64,000 nt of DNA, from contig NZ_JAEEGA010000006.1 in assembly GCF_017829975.1 (NCBI RefSeq), positions 1-64,000 of the forward strand, in the 5' to 3' direction. Source of the DNA: Vagococcus allomyrinae. Its GTDB lineage: Bacteria; Bacillota; Bacilli; Lactobacillales; Vagococcaceae. Shown here one piece after another: positions 56,410 to 64,000 of this stretch (position 1 is its first letter; the number at the start of each line of letters is the position of its first letter). The notes under the pieces were generated by a model, which had not been told where the DNA came from, did not search any database, and saw nothing but the letters and a program-made list of their open reading frames with translations. The position numbers and the translations under genes are program-made.

Positions 56410-57969
56410 GATAACAAATTAGAAAACGCCAAAAACAGAGATGAGTGAGGGTATCACTCATGAGATTACTTGTGATGTTAATGGGATTCAATTCAGTGAT
56501 AATGCGTTATAAAATGAGTGACGGGATCACTCATTGGTTGAGGAAATGATTATTTTAGCACAACATAAAAATTCGATGGAACTGCGAAAAGCTTTGGTGG
56601 CAGTGGGAAATTAGGATAGATAAGATAACAAATGAAAAAGTGAGAAAACAAGAATTGTTGATGAAATCACTCATGAAGCTGCTTGTGATGTTAACGGGAT
56701 TCAACTCAGCGGTAATGCGTTATAAAACGAGTGATGGGATCACTCATTGGTTGAGGAAATGATTATTTTAGCACAACGTAAAAATTCGATGGGACTGCGA
56801 AAAGTTTTGGTGGCGGCGAGTAATCAGGATAGATAAGATAACAAATGAAAAAGTGAAAAAACAAGAATTGTTGATGAAATCACTCATGAAGCTGCTTGTG
56901 ATGTTAATGGGATTTGGTTCAGTGATAATGCGTTATAAAACGAGTGACGGGATCACTCATTGGTTGAGGAAATGATTATTTTAGCACAACATAAAAATTC
57001 GATGGACTGCGAAAAGTTTTGGTGGCAGTGGGAAATCAGGATAGATAAGATAACAAATGAAAAAGCGAGAAAACAGGAATGGTTGCTGAAATCACTCATG
57101 AAGCTGCTTGTGATGTTAATGGGATTAAACTCAGCGATAATGTGTTATAAAACGAGTGACGGGATCACTCATTGGGTGAGGAAATGATTATTTTAGTACA
57201 ACAGAAAAATTCGATCGAACTGCGAAAAGTTTTGGTGGCGGCGAGTAATCAGGATATATAAGATAACAAATAAAAAAGTGAAAAAACAAGAATTGTTGCT
57301 GAAATCACTCACGAAGCTGCTTGTGATGTTAATGGGATTTAGTTCAGTGGTAATGTGTTATAAAACGAGTGATGGGATCACTCATTGGTTGAGGAAATGA
57401 TTATTTTAGCACAACGTAAGAATTCGATGGAACTGCGAAAAGCTTTGGTGGCAGAGAGAAATCAGGATATATAAGATAACAAATAAAAAAGTGAGAAAAC
57501 AAGAACTGTTGATGAAATCACTCACGAAGCTGCTTGTGATGTTAATGGGATTCTATTCAGCGATAATGCGTTATAAAACGAGTGATGGGATCACTCATTG
57601 GTTGAGGAAATGATTATTTTAGTACAACAGAAAAATTCGATGGAACTGCGAAAAGCTTTGGTGGCGGCGAGTAATCAGGATAGATAAGATAACAAATGAA
57701 AAAGTGAAAAAACAAGAATGGTTGCTGAAATCATTCATGAAGCTGCTTGTGATGTTAATGGGATTTGGTTCAGTGGTAATGTGTTATAAAACGAGTGATG
57801 GGATCACTCATTGGTTGAGGAAATGATTATTTTAACACAACAGAAAAATTCGATGGAACTACGAAAAGCTTTGGTGGCAGAGAGAAATCAGGATAGATAA
57901 GATAACAAATGAAAAAGTGAGAAAACAAGAACTGTTGATGAAATCACTCACGAAGCTGCTTGTGATGTT
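56410..57969 (+). repeat. Tandem array of eight 213-bp units (first diverged, last partial)
   Basis: The anchor GATAACAAAT recurs at 56410, 56624, 56837, 57049, 57262, 57475, 57688 and 57901, with steps of 214, 213, 212, 213, 213, 213 and 213 bases. There are six complete regular units, a diverged first unit (U0) and a truncated last one. Units alternate between two subtypes: GTGAGA/GCGAGA with TCAGCG and GGCGGCGAG in odd units; GTGAAA with TCAGTG and GGCAG in even ones. Each carries the hairpin GAGTGA-yGGGA-TCACTC and an internal near-repeat ATCACTCAT. No spacers, transposase or recognised protein domain are present. It may encode a structured RNA or micro-peptides. Confidence 0.93.
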
Positions 57970-58012
57970 ATGAGGTGTTCACTTAGGGTTAGGCAGTTTT
58001 AAAATAAGTGAC

Positions 58013-58042
58013 GAGGCACTCCTTGTATAAGCGCCTCTTTTT
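58013..58042 (+). terminator. Probable terminator of the array transcript
   Basis: GAGGC pairs with GCCTC across a 15-base loop, followed by TTTTT. It is 45 bases after the array ends. Confidence 0.6.
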
Positions 58043-58148
58043 AGTGACAAAAATCGGCAGGAAAATGATGAAATTAAGATAGACATAGAATGTTGTTAAA
58101 GCTTAGACTAAGTGATTTTTGTCGTCCTTAACAATCGTTTTAAATTGG

Positions 58149-58191
58149 TTACAGTTAATTACCTCTAGGGTAACTGACTGTAATTTTTTTT
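58149..58191 (+). terminator. Second terminator upstream of the Rrf2 gene
   Basis: TTACAGT pairs with ACTGTAA, with an inner TTACC/GGGTAA stem, followed by eight T residues. A 10-bp inverted repeat GACAAAAATC (58046) / GATTTTTGTC (58114) lies between the two terminators. Confidence 0.85.
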
Positions 58192-58239
58192 GGTTGTGAA
58201 AGAGTAAGTAAAGAAAATTACAGAAAAAAATCAAAATAC

Positions 58240-58312
58240 TTGCATTAGAGATAAATAAAATCTATAATGGATTTCATAAGTAGAGGAATTAAATAGATGT
58301 TATTTATTTAAT
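58240..58312 (+). promoter_or_regulatory. rrf2-yhgE promoter and candidate autoregulatory operator
   Basis: TTGCAT (58240-58245) and TATAAT (58263-58268) have a 17-base spacer. The AT-rich inverted repeat ATTAAATA (58288-58295) / TATTTAAT (58305-58312) lies just after the start point and could bind the Rrf2 protein. Confidence 0.62.
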
Positions 58313-58334
58313 GTGATTAAAGGAGTTGACTTAC

Positions 58335-58805
58335 ATGAAATTGACCAATGCAACAGAGCAAGCTTTGGCCATAATGGCCATGCTTTCCATGCAACCCAAA
58401 AATGTGCCCGTCTCGTCAGAAAGTATCTATACGAAATTATCGGTCTCTCAATCCTATATCAAAAAGTTGTTACGTAAACTGGTAGTATCTAAGTTAATCG
58501 GTGGTGTGTCAGGAAATAATGGCGGCTTTTATTTGGAAAAAGAGACATCGGAAATTTCTCTCTTAGAAATTGTCGAGGCCATTGAAGGGCCTTTAGAAAC
58601 CTTTCCAGATATCGGTGTTTTACAACGGGCGTTCTCAGAATTTGACGAATATGCTCAAAATGGCCACAGCATTGTCTCCTCTTTTTTCTCAGAAGCAGAT
58701 CGTCTTTGGGAGGAGCGGTTGCGTCAAGTTTCTGTCAGAGAGGTACTGGAAAAAGTATTTGAAAAAGAAGTGGAAATACCCACACGGGATTGGAATCAGA
58801 TTTAA
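58335..58805 (+). CDS. Rrf2-family transcriptional regulator
   Basis: The protein of 156 residues has the Rrf2 winged helix (ALAIMAMLSMQPKNVPVSS, then SVSQSYIKKLLRKL and the GGF wing). It contains no cysteine, so it cannot hold an Fe-S cluster in the manner of IscR or NsrR and must sense something else. AAAGGAG lies nine bases before the ATG at 58335. It is 22 bases upstream of the YhgE gene and probably controls it. Confidence 0.9.
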   Translation: MKLTNATEQALAIMAMLSMQPKNVPVSSESIYTKLSVSQSYIKKLLRKLVVSKLIGGVSGNNGGFYLEKETSEISLLEIVEAIEGPLETFPDIGVLQRAFSEFDEYAQNGHSIVSSFFSEADRLWEERLRQVSVREVLEKVFEKEVEIPTRDWNQI

Positions 58806-58827
58806 CAGTGAAGGAAGATGGTAGGAA

Positions 58828-61548
58828 ATGAAAAAGAGTCTCAAACAGACAGGTGAATTATTTAAATTAGATTGGCAACGGATATTTCACAACAAATTAA
58901 CGTTGTTATTAATTATTGCCCTCATGATCATCCCATCTTTATACGCTTGGTTTAACATAGCGGCCCTTTGGGATCCTTATTCGAATACGAAAGATATTTC
59001 AATAGCCGTTTTTTCGGAAGATAAAACAGTCACTGTGCTGGACAAAGAAGTCAATATTGGCGATCAGATAGTGACGAGCCTCAAAAAAAATAAAACAGTT
59101 GGTTGGCGGTTCGTTGATTCTAAAGCGGAATTGGACAAAGGCGTTAAAAGTGGTGAATTTTTTGGCGGGATTTATCTACCTGAAAACTTTTCAGCTAACT
59201 TAGTGAGCTTTATTGATGGTGATATTCAAAAGCCAGAAATAAAGTATAGTGTGAACCAAAAAATCAATGCGATTGCGCCTAAGATTACCGACAAAGGGGC
59301 CAACACTATTAAAGATACCATCAGTAAAGAGTTTGTTGGGACTGTTAGCGAAACTTTACTGAAAACTTTTAATGAATTAGGTTATGATTTGGACTCCAAT
59401 ATGGCCAGTATTAATAAAATTACCAGCAAGGTGATTTTGCTGGATGATAATTTAGATAAAATTGATGGCTATACGAAAGAAGTAGTCGAGTTAAATAAAA
59501 AGATGCCAGAGTACAAGGAAAAACTGGAAAAGGCCAATGAATTTATCAAATACATCCCTGAAGTTAACAAGATGGGGGATAAATTAATTGAGGTTAATAA
59601 GCTAATGCCTCAAATTAAAGAATCAGGCAAAATGATTTTAACATTGCAAGAAAAAATCCCTGAGATTGAAAATGCAGGACGTCAAATCAAAACGATTGAC
59701 GAAGACTTTGATGATCTCGTTGGGATTATGACTGATGCTATCGGTGAAGCGAAAAAAGGGGTTGAAATCGTCGAGAAAGCTCAGACGGTCTTACCTGATG
59801 TTCAAAAGTTAGCAGAAACTGCTAATCAGATGATTCCCGAGGTTTCTGCTAGTATTGAAGAAGTCCAAAATGCGTTGCCAGAAATAGCCGAAGGTGTTGG
59901 GACTGGTTTTCAAATTATCTCTGCCATTGCTCGTGATGTCCAAATCAGTTCTCAAAAATTGGCAGAATTACTGGGGGACAACGAGCTAACACCAGAACGC
60001 AAAGCGGAAATCAAAGCGGCTTTGGCGAGTTTAAATTCAAGTTTAGGTGCATTGGATCAAATGATCAGCTCCACAGTCGGAATGTTGCAACAGATTCAGG
60101 AATTGACTGGCAGTACCGACTTGCAACCGATTATTGATACCTTAGTTGGAGCTCAAGGTCGCATTCCGCAATTACAAGGGGACATTGAATATGTGATTGC
60201 TAATATTGACGGCTGGTCATCAGCTGAGTTGCAACAACACTTAACAACGATTAGTCAGGAAGCAGGGACATTGGCAGATGCCTTGAGCACCATCACCCCA
60301 GAAGCGATTAAAGCCAAAGTGGCCCCTCTTTTAGCTCAATTACAAGAGCTTCTAGGATCTGCTAAAAACATTACAGGGAAAGTGGTCGATGAACAGTTAA
60401 TCACTCAACTAGACACGCTCTTGACCAATACGACCCAAACGGTAACACAGGCCATCACTTTTTTAGAGAAATACCAAGCTGAATTGCCAGCCGTTAAACA
60501 GGAAATCCACACTGCCAATGAAATTCTTAATGGCAATATGACGACGATTGTCAGTGGCATCAATAAAGCGGCTGATTTGTATCAAAATGATTTGCCGGAA
60601 TTGGCAACGAAACTCAACAAAGCAGCGACGTTTGTTGAAAATGATTTGCCTAAAATCGAAGCGGATTTAACAAAGACTTTGGAAATGGTTAATCAAAAAA
60701 TGCCACAAGTAGAAGAGGCATTAAATACAGCCACAACAATGATTCAAGATGACTGGCCCAACATTCGCAGCGGTGTTCACAAGGCGGCGGGGTTGATTCG
60801 TAAGGGTCAAAAAGATGTGGACTTAAAAGAAATTGTTAAATTGTTAAAATCAGATGCCAATGCTGAAAGTGATTTTATCTCAAATCCAGTGACGATTGAT
60901 CAAAAAGATGTTTACCCAGTTCCAAATAATGGCTCAGCCAGTGCGCCTTTCTATACAGCGCTTTGTCTTTGGGTGGGAGCCGTCTTATTTTCAAGTATTG
61001 CGTCAACAGAGTTTCAACTATCTGATGAGCAAAAAAAGAAATACTCAAAACGGCAACAGTTTTTGGCAAGAATGGGAACTTACTTAGTTGTTGGCTTTTT
61101 CCAAGCCTTAATCGTCAGTGTGGGAAATCACTGGTTACTTGGGACATACGCGGTCAGTCCTTTGTACAGTATCTTGTTTGCTTTACTAGTTGGTTTTACC
61201 TTTATGATGATGGTCTATGTCCTAGTGGCGATTTTTGGCAACTTGGGCAAAGGCGCGGCGATTATTATTTTAGTGCTTTCCATCTCAGGCGGGGGAGGAA
61301 ACTACCCGATTCAGATGTCAGGGAAGTTTTTCCAGTTTATTAATCCGCTACTGCCTTTTACTCATGCTGTCAATCTCTTGCGAGAACCAGTCGGCGGAAT
61401 TTATTGGCCAAATGCCTGGAAGGCGATCATTATTTTAAGCTTGATCATGGTAGGATTTTTCGTGCTAGGTGTTTGGATTTATCCAAAACTTCGTCCCTTC
61501 TTTAAGAAATTAAACGAAAATCTTCATGAAGGCAAAATTTTACACTAG
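58828..61548 (+). CDS. YhgE/Pip-domain membrane protein (ABC-2-like)
   Basis: The 906-residue protein has an N-terminal membrane helix (about residues 22-42), a YhgE N-domain, a long extracellular helical region rich in regularly spaced Pro-Glu/Leu repeats (about 200-680), and five or six C-terminal helices of ABC-2 type. It belongs to the family of Lactococcus phage-infection protein Pip and B. subtilis YhgE. Roles proposed for relatives include phage reception and substrate export. It forms a two-gene unit with the Rrf2 regulator. Confidence 0.9.
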   Translation: MKKSLKQTGELFKLDWQRIFHNKLTLLLIIALMIIPSLYAWFNIAALWDPYSNTKDISIAVFSEDKTVTVLDKEVNIGDQIVTSLKKNKTVGWRFVDSKAELDKGVKSGEFFGGIYLPENFSANLVSFIDGDIQKPEIKYSVNQKINAIAPKITDKGANTIKDTISKEFVGTVSETLLKTFNELGYDLDSNMASINKITSKVILLDDNLDKIDGYTKEVVELNKKMPEYKEKLEKANEFIKYIPEVNKMGDKLIEVNKLMPQIKESGKMILTLQEKIPEIENAGRQIKTIDEDFDDLVGIMTDAIGEAKKGVEIVEKAQTVLPDVQKLAETANQMIPEVSASIEEVQNALPEIAEGVGTGFQIISAIARDVQISSQKLAELLGDNELTPERKAEIKAALASLNSSLGALDQMISSTVGMLQQIQELTGSTDLQPIIDTLVGAQGRIPQLQGDIEYVIANIDGWSSAELQQHLTTISQEAGTLADALSTITPEAIKAKVAPLLAQLQELLGSAKNITGKVVDEQLITQLDTLLTNTTQTVTQAITFLEKYQAELPAVKQEIHTANEILNGNMTTIVSGINKAADLYQNDLPELATKLNKAATFVENDLPKIEADLTKTLEMVNQKMPQVEEALNTATTMIQDDWPNIRSGVHKAAGLIRKGQKDVDLKEIVKLLKSDANAESDFISNPVTIDQKDVYPVPNNGSASAPFYTALCLWVGAVLFSSIASTEFQLSDEQKKKYSKRQQFLARMGTYLVVGFFQALIVSVGNHWLLGTYAVSPLYSILFALLVGFTFMMMVYVLVAIFGNLGKGAAIIILVLSISGGGGNYPIQMSGKFFQFINPLLPFTHAVNLLREPVGGIYWPNAWKAIIILSLIMVGFFVLGVWIYPKLRPFFKKLNENLHEGKILH

Positions 61549-61557
61549 ATTTTTGAT

Positions 61558-61596
61558 GACGACTCAAGTTAAAAAAACTTGAGTCGTTGTTTTTTG
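61558..61596 (+). terminator. Terminator of the rrf2-yhgE unit
   Basis: ACGACTCAAGTT pairs with AACTTGAGTCGT around an A-rich loop, followed by TGTTTTTT. The right arm also contains the -35 of the licT promoter. Confidence 0.88.
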
Positions 61597-61607
61597 TAGT
61601 ATATGAT
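61579..61607 (+). promoter_or_regulatory. licT promoter, overlapping the preceding terminator
   Basis: TTGAGT (61579-61584), inside the terminator stem, and TATGAT (61602-61607) have a 17-base spacer. Confidence 0.55.
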
Positions 61608-61637
61608 TAGAGAGAAAAAACAAGTAAGGAGGCCATC

Positions 61638-62486
61638 ATGAATTATTTAAAAAAGTTCAACAACAATGTTGCGATGGTCATTGATAATGAGGAGAAGGAA
61701 TGGATTGTCATTGGCAAAGGGATCAGTTTTGGCAAACGACCAGGGGATAAAATTGTGACCAGTGAAATTGAGCGTCGGTTTTTAGCGGAACCCTCTCAGG
61801 ATTTTTCCTATATCGTTCAAACTATTTTTAGTATGGACGCAGAATTAATCGAAGCGGTCAATGAGATGATTCATGAAGCGGAGCTGGTGATTGGGGTAAA
61901 GTTAAAGGACAAAAACTATATTACGTTGTTGGATCATATTAATTTTGCTTTAAAGCGAACAAGTGAAGGGATTGAGTATTCTGCTCCCTTAAAATGGGAA
62001 ACCAAACGGTTGTATCCGAAGGAATATCAAGCAGCGGTCCAATCCATTGGTTATTTAAACCAGCGTCTAGGAATAAATTTGCCAAAGAGTGAAGAAACGT
62101 TCATTACCATGCATTATGTGAATGCTCAAGATGGTAAGGAAAAACTGGAGCAATCTGATCGCATTAACATGATTGTGCGGATGATTATGACTTTTGTTAG
62201 CGATGAATACCAGATTGAATTAGATGAAGAGTCAACCAATTATATTCGCTTTGTGACTCACTTACGGTATTTTATCATTCGTCAAATCAACAATGAAAGT
62301 TTGAAAGACAGCTCACTCGACCGTGATTTAATGATGATTATTAAAGAAAAATACCGACGAGCTTACGAAGTGGCCTTAGGGGTCAGCGAAAAAGTCCGTC
62401 GGGAAGAAGACTGGGAAATTACAAGCAATGAAGTCCTCTATCTAACGATTCACATTTGGCGCGTGACCAGTGTAGATGATGAATAG
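61638..62486 (+). CDS. licT: BglG/LicT-family transcription antiterminator
   Basis: The 282-residue protein has the N-terminal CAT RNA-binding domain (residues 1-55: KFNNNVAMVID, GKGISFGKRPGD) and two PRD domains with conserved His residues. Non-phosphorylated at PRD1 by the sugar-specific EIIB and phosphorylated by HPr at PRD2, it dimerises and binds a RAT hairpin to block termination. Such a RAT site lies directly downstream before the PTS gene. AAGGAGG precedes the ATG. Confidence 0.95.
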   Translation: MNYLKKFNNNVAMVIDNEEKEWIVIGKGISFGKRPGDKIVTSEIERRFLAEPSQDFSYIVQTIFSMDAELIEAVNEMIHEAELVIGVKLKDKNYITLLDHINFALKRTSEGIEYSAPLKWETKRLYPKEYQAAVQSIGYLNQRLGINLPKSEETFITMHYVNAQDGKEKLEQSDRINMIVRMIMTFVSDEYQIELDEESTNYIRFVTHLRYFIIRQINNESLKDSSLDRDLMMIIKEKYRRAYEVALGVSEKVRREEDWEITSNEVLYLTIHIWRVTSVDDE

Positions 62487-62498
62487 TTAAAGAAAAGG

Positions 62499-62527
62499 TT
62501 TACATTATTAGGTAAATCTGATAGAAT
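62499..62527 (+). promoter_or_regulatory. Promoter of the beta-glucoside PTS gene
   Basis: TTTACA (62499-62504) and TAGAAT (62522-62527) have a 17-base spacer; the transcript would begin just before the RAT site. Confidence 0.65.
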
Positions 62528-62541
62528 GGATTTGTCAGAAA

Positions 62542-62628
62542 TAGGACTGTTACCATTAGAGGGCATAACCTAAGCTGACATAGATATGGAGCAACTGTCT
62601 CCATGTTTATGTCAGTTTAGGTTTTTTT
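62542..62628 (+). promoter_or_regulatory. RAT antiterminator site with overlapping terminator
   Basis: The RAT element (62542-62570) has GGACTGTTACC in its 5' part and GGGCATAACC in its 3' part, matching the LicT/BglG binding consensus. Its 3' end overlaps the terminator: AACCTAAGCTGACATA (62567-62582) pairs with TATGTCAGTTTAGGTT (62608-62623), followed by T residues. Antiterminator binding excludes the terminator. Confidence 0.92.
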
Positions 62629-62670
62629 GTTGTTTACTATGTTAGCTAGTCAGTGAAAGAAGGAGGATAA

Positions 62671-64000
<1,330 letters not shown>

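Noticed and set aside
56960-57187. Independent 75-codon gene in the array
   Set aside because: It exists only because one unit lacks a base; the other units have stops in this frame.
56410-57969. CRISPR array
   Set aside because: Units are 213 bp long and contiguous with no unique spacers, and there are no cas genes in the window.
56145-58325. Insertion sequence or phage remnant around the repeat array
   Set aside because: No transposase, integrase, terminal inverted repeats or target duplications can be seen at its edges.

Overview
The window looks like a chromosomal segment of a low-GC, non-sporulating Gram-positive coccus or rod of the Lactobacillales, most likely Enterococcaceae (Enterococcus/Vagococcus-like). 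This rests on gene content: aminopeptidase PepC, LiaFSR, a T-box-controlled amino-acid ABC transporter, CcpA-type cre sites, LicT/RAT control, a CopB-type CPH copper pump, and the Bacilli synteny ylaN-ftsW-pyc-ylbC-ylbF-ylbG-rsmD-coaD-ylbL. The genus is an inference. Almost all genes lie on the + strand, and most units end in clear intrinsic terminators.

Layout. 1-3.4 kb: end of an rRNA operon (5S, tRNA-Asn), then on the minus strand a small P-loop kinase, copper ATPase CopB behind a cop box, and tRNA-Thr. 3.6-5.1 kb: HerA-like ATPase. 5.4-12.7 kb: a Bce-type antibiotic-peptide sensing and detoxification locus with response regulator, intramembrane kinase, two BceB-like permeases, one BceA ATPase and a small secreted peptide between the permeases; BceR-type boxes precede the regulator and the ATPase. 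12.9-16.3 kb: acyltransferase, PepC, PP2C phosphatase. 16.3-19.5 kb: a T-box leader (best-read specifier CAC, His) controlling a HisH-like protein that has lost its catalytic Cys and His, followed by an amino-acid ABC transporter. 19.7-28.8 kb: mltG, greA, liaFSR behind a near-palindromic operator, ktrA, a HesB-like protein, a 2-hydroxyacid dehydrogenase, a DUF1189 protein and sodA. 29-38.4 kb: frameshifted ylaN, ftsW, pyruvate carboxylase and the ylb/rsmD/coaD cluster.

38.5-49.7 kb: a beta-1,2-glucooligosaccharide (sophorooligosaccharide) locus resembling that of Listeria innocua: GH3 beta-glucosidase, GH94 phosphorylase, two permeases, a lipoprotein binding protein, a DUF624 protein and a LacI regulator. 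The same operator core GAAACGTTTC occurs at both operon promoters. 49.8-56.1 kb: GNAT, a Fur-box-controlled ferredoxin-NADP reductase, aldehyde dehydrogenase, pyrG with a GGGC-start attenuator leader, and fba. 58.3-64 kb: an Rrf2 regulator with a YhgE/Pip membrane protein, then licT, a RAT/terminator switch and a beta-glucoside PTS gene cut by the window end.

The most unusual part is 56.2-58.0 kb. A strong sigma-A-like promoter overlapped by a perfect cre sequence drives an otherwise gene-free region holding an eight-unit tandem array of about 213 bp. The units alternate strictly between two subtypes (a 426-bp higher-order repeat), each contains a hairpin and two tiny ATGA-overlapping frames, and terminators lie just downstream. 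I do not recognise this element; it is the best candidate here for an undescribed RNA or micro-peptide system.
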